Source: Brevundimonas sp. UBA2388 (GTDB taxonomy: Bacteria > Pseudomonadota > Alphaproteobacteria > Caulobacterales > Caulobacteraceae). Taken from it: 32,790 bases of DNA. This document shows, piece after piece, positions 1-7,996 of the stretch (positions are counted from its first letter, which is position 1; the number at the start of each line of letters is the position of its first letter). Under the pieces are notes generated by a model. That model searched no databases and had not been told where the DNA came from. It was given only the letters and a program-made list of their open reading frames with translations. The DNA lies in assembly GCA_002343425.1 (NCBI GenBank), contig DDSO01000059.1:1-32790 (forward strand), given 5' to 3'. The translations under genes and the position numbers were made by a program.

Positions 1-363
1 GGCGGCGGCGGCACCCAGCGCCTGCCTCGATTGGTAGGTCTGGGGCGGGCGCTCGACCTGTTGCTGAGCGGAGATCGGATTGACGCGGCCGAAGCACACA
101 GAATTGGTCTTGTCTCGCGCCTCTCCGCCTCTGTCGGAACCCTGATCGACGAGGTCCAGTCGTTAGCCGAACGCATCGACTCCAAACCCGCCGCTGCTTG
201 CGCCTACGCCAAGGAAGCTGCCCGGGACGGTTTGGACCTTTCTCTCAGCGCCGGACTGAAGCTGGAAAAGGACCTGTTTGTGCTGTTGATGTCGACGACG
301 GATCGCCGAGAGGCCGCCGCGGCCTTCAAAGAAAAGCGACTCCCCGCGTTCAGCGGGCGCTAG
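1..363 (+). CDS. Enoyl-CoA hydratase/isomerase family protein, C-terminal part (cut by window edge)
   Basis: The frame is open from base 1 and ends at TAG 361-363. The first residues read GGTQRLPRLVG, the crotonase-family segment that follows the second catalytic position, and are continued by GRALDLLLSGDRIDAAEAHR and a helical C-terminus. About 120 residues of a usual 260 are visible, so both catalytic acidic positions lie outside the window and hydratase cannot be told from isomerase. Crotonases hydrate or isomerise enoyl-CoA thioesters in beta-oxidation. The gene ends 36 nt before the DUF35/thiolase pair and is co-directional with it, so it probably belongs to the same catabolic operon. 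Confidence 0.85.
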   Translation, partial: GGGGTQRLPRLVGLGRALDLLLSGDRIDAAEAHRIGLVSRLSASVGTLIDEVQSLAERIDSKPAAACAYAKEAARDGLDLSLSAGLKLEKDLFVLLMSTTDRREAAAAFKEKRLPAFSGR

Positions 364-398
364 ATGGCCCCTGTCCGAAACAGACTCAGGGCCGCAAC

Positions 399-797
399 GT
401 GAGAAAGCTGCCGCTGCTCAATGCGGAAACGCGACCGTTCTGGACCGGTGGCGAAGTCGGCGAGCTGCGGATGCATCGCTGCGTCGACTGCGCGCGGTAT
501 TTCCATCCGCCCGCACCCGTCTGCCGCCATTGCACAAGTCTGAAGGTCACGCCGACGCCGGTGTCCGGTCGCGGACGGGTTCTGACCTTCACCATCAACT
601 ATCAGGCCTGGACGCCCGAGTTGGCCGAACCCTATGTCGTCGCCATCGTCGAACTGGAGGAACAGGAAGGCCTGCGTTTCCTGTCCAACGTGGTGAACTG
701 CCCGCCTGAAGAAATCGAGATCGGCATGCCCGTGAGGGTCGTGTTCGAACAGGTCGAGGACGTCTGGATCCCGCTGTTCGAAAAGGCGGCAGCGTGA
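399..797 (+). CDS. DUF35 zinc-ribbon/OB-fold acyl-CoA-binding protein
   Basis: A 132-residue protein from a GTG start (MRKLPLLNAETRPFWTGG). It has an N-terminal helical hairpin, a rubredoxin-like zinc ribbon with two CxxC pairs (CVDC and CRHC, about residues 27-44) and a C-terminal OB-fold (GRGRVLTFTINYQAW onward). This is the Pfam DUF35 architecture (DUF35_N plus OB fold). Such proteins bind CoA thioesters and form complexes with SCPx/Ltp-type thiolases or aldolases; ChsH2 with Ltp2 in steroid side-chain degradation is the best known case. Its TGA overlaps the start of the thiolase-fold gene, the arrangement expected for obligate partners. The GTG was chosen because it precedes the conserved N-terminus; upstream codons in this frame overlap the preceding crotonase gene. 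Confidence 0.88.
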   Translation: MRKLPLLNAETRPFWTGGEVGELRMHRCVDCARYFHPPAPVCRHCTSLKVTPTPVSGRGRVLTFTINYQAWTPELAEPYVVAIVELEEQEGLRFLSNVVNCPPEEIEIGMPVRVVFEQVEDVWIPLFEKAAA

Positions 798-1987
798 TGG
801 ACACGCGGTTTCTCGAAAAAAACGTCGCCATAGTTGGCGTCGGCCAGTCCGAAGTCGGTCGCCCCTCCTCGCGATCGGCGATGCAGTTGACCGTGGACGC
901 CGCGCTGGAAGCCATCGCGGACGCGGGCCTGGATCCCAAGGACATCGACGGCGTCTGTTCCTGGCCCGGCGACAACTCCAATGGCGGCAGCTTTTCGCCG
1001 GTGGGCCCGCTGGCCGTGCTCAGCATGCTTGGCCTGAACTGCAACTGGTTCAGCGGCGGCTATGAGGCGGCCGGCCCATTGGCCGGCGTGATGAACGGCG
1101 CAATGGCCATCGCCTCTGGCATGGCGAATAACGTCGTGGTCTTCCGCACCATCACCGAGTCCAGCAACCGCCTGACCGGCAGCAAGGACCAGAGCCTCGC
1201 CGCGAAGTCCGGTCCGCGCGACGGCAACTTCATGTGGCAGTGGTGTACGCCATTCAACGTTCTATCCGTGGCCAACATAACCGCCATGTACGCTCACAGC
1301 CACATGCAGAAGTACGGCACGACGCCGGAACAGCTGGCCCAGATCGCCCTGACCACACGGCGCAACGCCCTCCTCAACCCCAAGGCCGTCATGCGCAAGC
1401 CCATGACGATGGACGACTATTTCGCATCGAAAATGATCTCGACGCCACTGCGGATGTTCGACTGCGACGTCCATTGCGACGCCTCGACCGCCATTGTCCT
1501 GTCGCGCAAGGACATCGCCAGGGACCTCCGCCATCCACCGATCCGGATCGAGGCGATCGGGGCGGCGATGAATCAGCCCTATCTCTGGGACCAGGTCGAT
1601 CTGACCGCCAACGCCATGCCGGACGCCGGCAACGCCATGTGGGCGCGGACGGACATGACGCCAGCGGATGTCGACACGGCCCAGCTGTACGACGGCTTCA
1701 GCATCCTGACGATGATGTGGCTGGAAGGACTGGGTCTGTGCCCGAAAGGCCAGAGCGGCGCCTTCGTCGAGGGCGGCCACCGCATCGCACTGGACGGCGA
1801 ATTGCCCCTGAACACCAACGGCGGCCAGCTTTCTGGTGGCCGCACCCACGGGCTCGGCTACGTCCATGAGGCCTGCACCCAGCTGTGGGGACGCGGCGGC
1901 GAGCGCCAGATCCGCGATCCGCATGTCGCCGTCTGCGCCGCGGGCGGCGGACCGCTCGCGGGCAGCCTGCTGCTGGTCAAGGACTGA
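797..1987 (+). CDS. SCPx/Ltp-type thiolase-fold protein, possibly a retro-aldolase
   Basis: A 396-residue protein of the non-specific lipid-transfer-protein thiolase family. The start is ATG 797, overlapping the DUF35 stop as TGATG; GTG 794 is the alternative. Visible hallmarks are VAIVGVGQSEVGR at the N-terminus, the helix AAGPLAGVMNGAMAIASG, YDGFS at about 298, LPLNTNGGQLSGGRTHGLGY at 337-355 and a Gly-rich end. At the usual thiolase nucleophile region (residues 86-93, FSGGYEAA) there is no cysteine, while tyrosines stand at about 298 and 355. As I recall, Ltp2, a retro-aldolase that partners DUF35, uses two tyrosines in these regions. The pair may therefore cleave a beta-hydroxyacyl-CoA by retro-aldol chemistry rather than thiolysis; this is inference. 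The SCPx-fold assignment itself is firm. Confidence 0.85.
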   Translation: MDTRFLEKNVAIVGVGQSEVGRPSSRSAMQLTVDAALEAIADAGLDPKDIDGVCSWPGDNSNGGSFSPVGPLAVLSMLGLNCNWFSGGYEAAGPLAGVMNGAMAIASGMANNVVVFRTITESSNRLTGSKDQSLAAKSGPRDGNFMWQWCTPFNVLSVANITAMYAHSHMQKYGTTPEQLAQIALTTRRNALLNPKAVMRKPMTMDDYFASKMISTPLRMFDCDVHCDASTAIVLSRKDIARDLRHPPIRIEAIGAAMNQPYLWDQVDLTANAMPDAGNAMWARTDMTPADVDTAQLYDGFSILTMMWLEGLGLCPKGQSGAFVEGGHRIALDGELPLNTNGGQLSGGRTHGLGYVHEACTQLWGRGGERQIRDPHVAVCAAGGGPLAGSLLLVKD

Positions 1988-2036
1988 ACATGATGGTCGG
2001 CGAGCGCCAACGCGCCGCCGACGCAAGGAGAACGAG

Positions 2037-3005
2037 ATGAGCCTGTACGACCTGCTGCTCAGCGGCGATCTGATGGTCCATGATGCCGACAAGGCGGCCG
2101 AACAGATCGTCAGTAAGCTGGACATTCACGGCCACGCCAACTGGCGCCAGGCCTTTCCGGGCCACCCCTATGTTGCCCACTTCCTCAGGGTCCATAAATC
2201 GCTGGCCGTGTCGCCGACGCGCGTGGAGCCGCAGGGCCACCTCGATTTCCCGAACCACGGCGATCCGATGTTTCCGGGCTTTCTCAAAAGCCTGGAGGAT
2301 TTCCAGGGCCCGTTCCGCCCGATCAAGACCCACGCCACCGTCCTGGTGTCCGACAATATCGGGGGCGTGGTCGAACACCTGCTCAGCAAGGGCCAACCCT
2401 TCCGCCTGGCGCAGCTGACGCCCGAAATGCCATTCGACCGCCTGTGGGTCGGCTGCACACCCGAAAACCCGGTCTATGAACCCTCCGTCGACGGCGGCCT
2501 GTGTATCGAGGTCATTCCGCTTGCTGCGATCCAGATGCCGGCCGAGGCGTTCGACACACCATCGCCTCGCCCGCGCGATCCCAAGCCGGGCGACATGGTC
2601 CGGGTCGTCGGGCGCGGCTTTCTGGTCCGCGATCTGGACGACGTGCTGCGCCGCCTCGACCAGAACCTGGATCTCCACCCTGCAGGCGCGGTCGAACAGC
2701 TGGACGGCGAGGGCTACAAGGTCGCCCGCATCGGCTTCAACCTGGGGACCAGCGCGACGCTGGACGTTATCCAGCCGACGAAATGGGACAGCCCCTCCGG
2801 CCGCTACCTGCACAATTGGGGACCGGGTCCGCACTACATCCGCATTTCTGTGAACGGTCTGGACGCCAAGGCCGACCGTCTGGCGGCGCTGGGCGTGAAG
2901 TTCGAGCGGATCGAAGACTGCCAGGCTGTCGGCGGCGCCCTGCTGCGAGTTGACCCGGCCGAGTTCGACGGCGCGATATTTGAATTCTGCGAAGACCGGA
3001 GCTGA
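2037..3005 (+). CDS. Two-domain glyoxalase/VOC superfamily protein
   Basis: A 322-residue protein, start ATG 2037 with AAGGAG six bases upstream. Two segments have VOC-like beta-alpha-beta character: roughly residues 95-175 (IKTHATVLVSDN, ending GGLCIEVIPL) and 190-320 (GRGFLVRDLDDVLRRLDQNL, ending PAEFDGAIFEFCEDRS). VOC proteins include metal-dependent lyases, isomerases and dioxygenases. The spacing of metal-ligand His and Glu residues is not clear enough here to name a reaction. The gene follows the DUF35/Ltp pair by 49 nt and precedes the AhpD-like gene by 3 nt, so it probably acts on the same CoA-ester or ring intermediate. The first 90 residues match no domain I recognise. Confidence 0.7.
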   Translation: MSLYDLLLSGDLMVHDADKAAEQIVSKLDIHGHANWRQAFPGHPYVAHFLRVHKSLAVSPTRVEPQGHLDFPNHGDPMFPGFLKSLEDFQGPFRPIKTHATVLVSDNIGGVVEHLLSKGQPFRLAQLTPEMPFDRLWVGCTPENPVYEPSVDGGLCIEVIPLAAIQMPAEAFDTPSPRPRDPKPGDMVRVVGRGFLVRDLDDVLRRLDQNLDLHPAGAVEQLDGEGYKVARIGFNLGTSATLDVIQPTKWDSPSGRYLHNWGPGPHYIRISVNGLDAKADRLAALGVKFERIEDCQAVGGALLRVDPAEFDGAIFEFCEDRS

Positions 3006-3008
3006 TCC

Positions 3009-3530
3009 ATGGCCCGCGTCAGCCCCCTGCCCCTCGACAGCCTGACCGACCCCTTGCGCGCCTCGATCGCGCGGGGAACGGCGACACGGATGCTGTCCAA
3101 CACCCTGCCGGTCCAGATCTGGGCCCGGCGTCCGGCGGCGGCCAATGCCTGGCTCGGTGCGATGGCGGAGATCCACGAGCGGGGCGTTCTGCCCGACCGT
3201 CTCCGGGAATTAGTTCGGCTGAAGATCGCCTCGATCACCACCTGTCCGGTGTGCCAGATCGCGCGCAAGTCCGACGACGTCAGCGAAGCCGACATCGTCG
3301 CCTGCAGCGATTGGTCCGACCCCCGCTTCAGCCCGCCAGAACAGGCTGCTCTACGCTTCGCCGAACTGTTCGCGGGCGACTACTTCTCCATGGGCGACGA
3401 GGTCTACGAGCACCTGCGCGAGCATTTCAACGATGACCAGATCGTCGAGCTTCATCTGTTCAGCGGCCTCATGCTGGCTGGCGGCCGGATGACCTATGTG
3501 CTCAAGGGCTATGAGGACACTCCGGCTTGA
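3009..3530 (+). CDS. Carboxymuconolactone decarboxylase/AhpD-like family protein
   Basis: A 173-residue all-helical protein with the CMD/AhpD core: ELVRLKIASITTCPVCQIAR at about 67-86 holds a CxxC pair (Cys79, Cys82). AhpD enzymes usually have a His three or four residues after the second Cys; here the positions read QIARK, so the peroxidase proton relay is altered. This is common among family members of unknown function linked to catabolic operons. Such proteins act as thiol-disulfide or alkylhydroperoxidase-like enzymes or as lactone decarboxylases. The gene starts three bases after the VOC gene and ends in a 4-nt TTGA overlap with the EamA transporter gene, so it is operonic. Confidence 0.82.
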   Translation: MARVSPLPLDSLTDPLRASIARGTATRMLSNTLPVQIWARRPAAANAWLGAMAEIHERGVLPDRLRELVRLKIASITTCPVCQIARKSDDVSEADIVACSDWSDPRFSPPEQAALRFAELFAGDYFSMGDEVYEHLREHFNDDQIVELHLFSGLMLAGGRMTYVLKGYEDTPA

Positions 3531-4501
3531 AGGCGTTTTTCTCGCGCCTGCCGCCCAACGCCCAGGGCGCGATCTGGGTGCTGCTGTCCGGCGTGACCTT
3601 TGTCACCATGACCACCCTGGTGAAGCATCTCAGCGGCGACTACCCGTCCCACGTCCAGAATTTCTACCGCCAGACCGGCTCACTGATCGTCGCGATCCCC
3701 TTCATGCTGCGCAGCCCCCGTCTGGTGCTGTTCGTGCCCCGCTCGACCATGCCCGCCCTGTTCTTGCGGTCGTTGCTAGCGACGATCGGAATGATCCTGC
3801 TGCTCTATACCTATGAAGTCATGCCGATGGCGGAAGCGAACGCCCTGTCATTCACCCGCCCGCTGTGGGTGGTGCTTCTGGCGGCGCTTTTCCTGCGCGA
3901 GCTGATCGGCCCCAGCCGGATCGCGGCAGTGGTCATGGGTTTCGTCGGCGTGGTGATCATCATGCGACCTTGGGGCGCGGACGTCGCGGTCGGCTGGCCA
4001 CACCTCGCCGCGCTGTTTTCCGCCCTGTGCCTCGCGGGCACGATCACTGGTGTGAAGTCGCTGACAAAAAACCTGTCCGCCACCTCGATCCTGGTCTGGT
4101 CCAGCATCATCGGTGAACTGCTGTGTCTGCCATTCGCCCTGGCCGACTGGCGTTGGCCCAGCACCGGCGACCTGATCCCGCTGTTCCTGATCGGCCTGCT
4201 CAGCGCCGCCAACCAAGTGCTGTTCATCAAAGGGATGGCGGTCGGCGAGGCGGCCGTCCTGGCCCCCATCGACTATGCGCGGCTGGTGTTGTCGGTGATC
4301 GCGGGTCTGCTGGTGTTCGGTGAATGGCCCGACGTCTTCACCTGGCTCGGCGCGGGCGTGATCGTGGTCTCGACCCTCTACATCACGATACGAGAGATCC
4401 AGAGCAAGCGCGCCAGGACGCTTGCCATAGACGCGGGTCAGCCCGATGCTTCGATCCCCCTTGGTCTGGATGCCGGCGCCCGTCCGGATGATGGACGCTG
4501 A
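3527..4501 (+). CDS. EamA/DMT-family inner-membrane transporter
   Basis: A 324-residue polytopic membrane protein with about ten hydrophobic segments in two EamA repeats: the first from IWVLLSGVTFVTM to VGVVIIMRPWG, the second from HLAALFSALCLAGTITG to WLGAGVIVVSTLYITI. The length fits the ~300-residue drug/metabolite transporter norm plus a polar 40-residue tail. The first half holds the conserved ALSFTRPLWVVLLAALFLRE helix pair. Translation probably starts at TTG 3527, overlapping the previous stop. DMT proteins export or exchange small metabolites. Being last in a catabolic operon it may move the substrate or an intermediate; its actual cargo is unknown. Confidence 0.85.
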   Translation: MKAFFSRLPPNAQGAIWVLLSGVTFVTMTTLVKHLSGDYPSHVQNFYRQTGSLIVAIPFMLRSPRLVLFVPRSTMPALFLRSLLATIGMILLLYTYEVMPMAEANALSFTRPLWVVLLAALFLRELIGPSRIAAVVMGFVGVVIIMRPWGADVAVGWPHLAALFSALCLAGTITGVKSLTKNLSATSILVWSSIIGELLCLPFALADWRWPSTGDLIPLFLIGLLSAANQVLFIKGMAVGEAAVLAPIDYARLVLSVIAGLLVFGEWPDVFTWLGAGVIVVSTLYITIREIQSKRARTLAIDAGQPDASIPLGLDAGARPDDGR

Positions 4502-4522
4502 CTCCACCCAGCGGCAGTCGGG

Positions 4523-5707
4523 TCAGGCCGGCTTCAGTTCCAGATTCTCGTACACTGTCGCCGTGGCCAGTCCGCCCGCACAGCAGATGGCCTGAAGTCC
4601 ATATTTCTGCCCGGTCCGCCTCAGCTCGTGGATCAGACTGGTTGCCAGCCGGGCTCCGGTCGCACCCAACGGATGGCCGAGGGCGATCGCACCGCCGTTG
4701 ACGTTAAGCCGGTCTGCGCCCACGCCGGTCGCCTGCATCCACATCAACGGTACGCTGGCGAACGCCTCGTTGACCTCGAACAGGGCGATGTCGTCGAATG
4801 AAAGGCCGGCCAGGGCGGCGGCCTTGCGGCTGGCGGAGATGGGACCTTCCAGCATCAGGGCCGGATCGGCGCCGACCACGGCCACTGACCGCACGAGCGC
4901 CAACGGCGTCAGGCCGTACTTCTTCACCGCCGCCTCGGAAGCCAGCAGGACGACCGCCGCCCCGTCGGAGATCTGCGACGCATTGCCGGCTGTGACGCGG
5001 CCGTTCTCCCGGAAACTGGTCTTCAACGTCGAGAGCTTTTCGCGGCTGGTGTCGCGCCGAATGGTCTGGTCGGCTTCCAGCGTGTATCGGGACCCGTCCC
5101 AGTCCTTCTCGCAAAGGTCGGCGACCGGAACAGCAATGGACTCGGCCAGGAAATATCCCGCATCGGTCGCGACGGCGGCGCGCCGATGGCTTTCCGCCGC
5201 GAAATCATCCAACGCGTCTCGGTCGAATCCGTACTTGTCAGCGATCCTCTCGGCGGCCTCGCCCTGAGATGTCAGCTCATAGCGATCCGACACCATCCAG
5301 CCGAAAGCCTCGCCGTGGAGGGCGCGGTTGGACCCCATCGGCACGCGAGACATCGCCTCGGCTCCGCCCGCGACGACCAGGTCGCCAAGACCCGCAGCGA
5401 TCTGGGCGGCGCCGATGTGGATGGCGGCTTCCGACGACCCGCATTTACGATCGATGGTCATGGCGGGAATTGTCTCGGGCCAGCCGGCGCCCAGCAAGGA
5501 TGTCCGCGCGATATTGGCCGACTGTTCACCGATCTGGGTCACATTGCCGAAGATCACGTCGTCAATCTGGCTCGCATCCACCCCGGCGCGGGCGATCAGT
5601 TCGTTCAGCGCATGGGCGCCGAGATGGTCGGCGCGCACGCCCGCCAGCCCCCCGCGAAACTTCCCGATCGGGGTGCGAACCGCAGCGACGACATAGACCG
5701 GGTTCAC
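4523..5707 (-). CDS. Acetyl-CoA acyltransferase (thiolase II)
   Basis: A 394-residue thiolase that cleaves 3-ketoacyl-CoA with free CoA in the last step of beta-oxidation. All catalytic elements are visible: nucleophile Cys89 in DRKCGSS, NEAFA at about 313-317, His345 in GHPLGATG and Cys376 in CCAGG. It opens with the standard VYVVAAVRTPIGKFRGGLAG. The start is GTG at 5707, overlapping by 4 nt the stop of the upstream 3-hydroxyacyl-CoA dehydrogenase, so the two are translated together. Its 3' end faces the EamA gene with a 21-nt convergent gap. Unlike the Ltp-type gene at 797, this one is a complete canonical thiolase. Confidence 0.95.
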   Translation of the reverse strand: MNPVYVVAAVRTPIGKFRGGLAGVRADHLGAHALNELIARAGVDASQIDDVIFGNVTQIGEQSANIARTSLLGAGWPETIPAMTIDRKCGSSEAAIHIGAAQIAAGLGDLVVAGGAEAMSRVPMGSNRALHGEAFGWMVSDRYELTSQGEAAERIADKYGFDRDALDDFAAESHRRAAVATDAGYFLAESIAVPVADLCEKDWDGSRYTLEADQTIRRDTSREKLSTLKTSFRENGRVTAGNASQISDGAAVVLLASEAAVKKYGLTPLALVRSVAVVGADPALMLEGPISASRKAAALAGLSFDDIALFEVNEAFASVPLMWMQATGVGADRLNVNGGAIALGHPLGATGARLATSLIHELRRTGQKYGLQAICCAGGLATATVYENLELKPA

Positions 5708-6594
5708 AGGCTGCTCCCGCGCAGCCCCGAGCCCGGCACCTTGACGCCGTTTTCGTATTTGTAGACCCCCCAGCCGACCTTGCGGCCATAGCGTCCGGCC
5801 TTGACCATCTTGATGATCAACGGACAGGGCCTGAACTTGTCGCCCAAGGTGGCGTGGAGATATTGGAGCACCGCAAGGCGCGTGTCCCAGCCGGTCAGGT
5901 CACCGAGTTCCAGCGGCCCCATCGGATGATTGAATCCGAGCCTCAGCGCGATGTCGATGTCCTCGGCCGTCGCGGCGCCTTCCTGCAGCATCCACATCGC
6001 CTCATTGCCGGCCATGGCTGACATCCGGCTGGTGGTCAGACCCGGCGTCTCATTGACGACGATTGCGGTCTTGCCGAGCTCGGCGACATAGGCACGGCAA
6101 CGCCCCACGGCTTCATCAGTTGTGGCCAACCCCCGGACCAGCTCGACCAGCTTCATCTTCTGGACCGGGTTGAAGAAATGCATCCCGATGACCCGTGTCG
6201 GATCCTCGCAAGCCGCAGCGATCTCGGTCACGCTTAGCGCAGAGGTGTTGGTGGCGATCAGGCCGGTCGAGGCCATCACGGCCTCAGCCTTGCGCACCAC
6301 ATCGATCTTGATCGCCAGGTTTTCCGAAACCGTCTCGACGAGCAGATCGGCGCTCGCCGCCCCTTCGGTAACACTCTCCCACGTCGACAGCCGCGCCAGG
6401 GCCGCGGCCGCGGCCGATTCCTCGACCTTGCCCAGCCGGACCCCGTCGGCGAGGATCCCCGCGATCGTCTTCTCCGCCTTGGCCAGCTGTTCGGCCGAGA
6501 CGTCGATCAGACAGACATCATGCCCCGACGACGCGAACGCGTGAGCGATCCCCACGCCCATCAGGCCGGCTCCCACCACTGCTACCTTGGCCAA
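5704..6594 (-). CDS. 3-hydroxyacyl-CoA dehydrogenase
   Basis: A 296-residue NAD-dependent enzyme that oxidises L-3-hydroxyacyl-CoA to the 3-ketoacyl-CoA. The Rossmann motif VAVVGAGLMGVGIA is at residues 4-17, ETVSENLAIK around 87-96, the catalytic Ser118 region NTSALSV, catalytic His139 in GMHFFNP with Glu151 in KLVELV, and NETPGLTTSRM at the start of the helical C-terminal domain. Length is normal for the stand-alone FadB2/PaaH class. I place the start at TTG 6594, directly before the Rossmann strand and preceded by an AGGAAGAGG stretch; in-frame codons further upstream give an unrelated Pro/Arg-rich extension. It is the first gene of a two-gene operon with the thiolase. Confidence 0.93.
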   Translation of the reverse strand: MAKVAVVGAGLMGVGIAHAFASSGHDVCLIDVSAEQLAKAEKTIAGILADGVRLGKVEESAAAAALARLSTWESVTEGAASADLLVETVSENLAIKIDVVRKAEAVMASTGLIATNTSALSVTEIAAACEDPTRVIGMHFFNPVQKMKLVELVRGLATTDEAVGRCRAYVAELGKTAIVVNETPGLTTSRMSAMAGNEAMWMLQEGAATAEDIDIALRLGFNHPMGPLELGDLTGWDTRLAVLQYLHATLGDKFRPCPLIIKMVKAGRYGRKVGWGVYKYENGVKVPGSGLRGSSL

Positions 6595-6773
6595 CGCTCT
6601 ATCCTCTTCCTGAATCAAATCGTCGCGTCGCCAGGGCCGATGCGGCGATGGGCGCCGCCGCTGCGGGCCGCGTAGATGCGGGCTTGCCCCCGCGCGCGAC
6701 GGATCAGCCGTCATTATCGTTGCCCGAACTCTACCGGGAAACTGGTCGATCCCGCAAACACAATTCTCTGTTC

Positions 6774-6786
6774 AGAACGATATTCT
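6774..6786. promoter_or_regulatory. Palindromic operator candidate in the HAD/ACAD divergent promoter region
   Basis: The sequence AGAACGATATTCT (AGAA-N5-TTCT) lies in the 250-nt gap between the divergent dehydrogenase gene (start 6594) and the ACAD operon (GTG 6845). Its reverse complement, AGAATATCGTTCT, matches the site at 18154-18166 at 12 of 13 positions. Position and symmetry suggest a repressor operator. The rest of the gap shows no gene. Confidence 0.5.
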
Positions 6787-6844
6787 AACGTGTATAGGCT
6801 TCTTGGCTCCAGAATGAGCCGTTTCAGCCGTCCGGGAAGACTTT

Positions 6845-7996
6845 GTGAACCTGCTCGACCAGTTCGGTCCGCCTGTCCTGCCGTCAGGCCTGGAACCCCT
6901 CCGCGCGGCGGTCCGAGCCTTCGTGGCCGAATGGGCCCCGACCTGCCCCGCTGAAAAGCGCGCCCTGTCGTGGATGGGTTTCGACGCGAACTTCAGCAGT
7001 GCGCTCGGTGCTAAGGGCTGGTTGGGCCTCAGTATCCCGAAACAGTACGGCGGCCATGACGCATCTCCGTTCGACCGGTTCGTAGTCAACGAGGAATTGC
7101 TCGCCGCCGGCGCGCCCGTCACCGCCCACTGGATCGCCGACCGCCAGAGCGCGCCGCTGATCCTCCGCCACGGCACGGAGGCGCAGAAGCAGCGTTACCT
7201 GCCCGCTATCTGCGCCGGCGAACTGTTTTTCTGCATTGGCATGAGCGAGCCCGCCTCCGGTTCGGACCTCGCCTCGGTGCGCACGAAGGCCGATCGTCAG
7301 GTCGATGGCTCGTGGCTGTTGAACGGCCGCAAGGTCTGGACGACCAACGCCGACCGCTGCCACTTCATGGTCGCCCTGGTCCGCACCGACCCGGCCAGCG
7401 AGCGCCATGCGGGCCTGTCCCAGATCATCGTCGACCTGACACTGCCGGGCGTCATGATCCGGCCGATCGCGGACCTCTCCGGCCATGAGCATTTCAACGA
7501 GGTGACCTTCGACGACGTCCGCCTGGATGCCGACGCCCTGATCGGCGTCGAAGGCGACGGCTGGGCTCAGACGACGTCGGAACTGGCGTTCGAACGCAGC
7601 GGCCCCGAACGCTTCCTCAGCGCCATGACCCTGTTCCGCTGCCTGGTCGGAGCCATCGGCCCTACGCCGGACGCGCGTCAGGCGATGGAGATCGGCCGTC
7701 TGGCCTCCTGGCTGATCTCGTTGCGGTCGATGTCGATATCGGTCACCACCCAGCTTGCCTCAGGCCAGGACCCGGTCTGGGCCGCCTCCTGCGTCAAGGA
7801 CCTGGGCACTGGCTATGAGCAGGACACGGTCGAGGTGGCGATACGGCTGATCGATTCCCTGCCGGCCGGCGACCGCGCGAGGACCGCCCGAAACGTCCTG
7901 GACATCACGCAGAGCATGGCCCCGTCCTTTTCCCTGCGCGGCGGCACGCGGGAAATCCTGCGCGGCATTCTCGCGCGTGGACTGGGAGTGCGCTGA
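6845..7996 (+). CDS. Acyl-CoA dehydrogenase, subunit 1 of an apparent heteromeric pair
   Basis: A 383-residue FAD-dependent acyl-CoA dehydrogenase that introduces the alpha-beta double bond. It shows MSEPASGSDLASVRTKA (flavin/substrate loop), GRKVWTTNA and a C-terminal SLRGGTREILRGILARGLG. The classical catalytic Glu before GT (as in YEGT of medium-chain enzymes) is replaced by Gly (RGGT), so the base would have to sit elsewhere, perhaps in AFERSGPERF near residue 250. The GTG start follows the divergent promoter region. The stop overlaps the next gene by 1 nt (TGATG). Two adjacent, co-translated, divergent ACADs resemble the alpha2beta2 FadE pairs of steroid side-chain degradation; that function is inferred. 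Confidence 0.88.
   Translation: MNLLDQFGPPVLPSGLEPLRAAVRAFVAEWAPTCPAEKRALSWMGFDANFSSALGAKGWLGLSIPKQYGGHDASPFDRFVVNEELLAAGAPVTAHWIADRQSAPLILRHGTEAQKQRYLPAICAGELFFCIGMSEPASGSDLASVRTKADRQVDGSWLLNGRKVWTTNADRCHFMVALVRTDPASERHAGLSQIIVDLTLPGVMIRPIADLSGHEHFNEVTFDDVRLDADALIGVEGDGWAQTTSELAFERSGPERFLSAMTLFRCLVGAIGPTPDARQAMEIGRLASWLISLRSMSISVTTQLASGQDPVWAASCVKDLGTGYEQDTVEVAIRLIDSLPAGDRARTARNVLDITQSMAPSFSLRGGTREILRGILARGLGVR

Noticed and set aside
1990..2040. Sixteen-codon open frame between the Ltp-type and VOC genes
   Set aside because: Starts MMVGERQ but has no ribosome-binding site of its own and overlaps the VOC gene's Shine-Dalgarno. Most likely chance.
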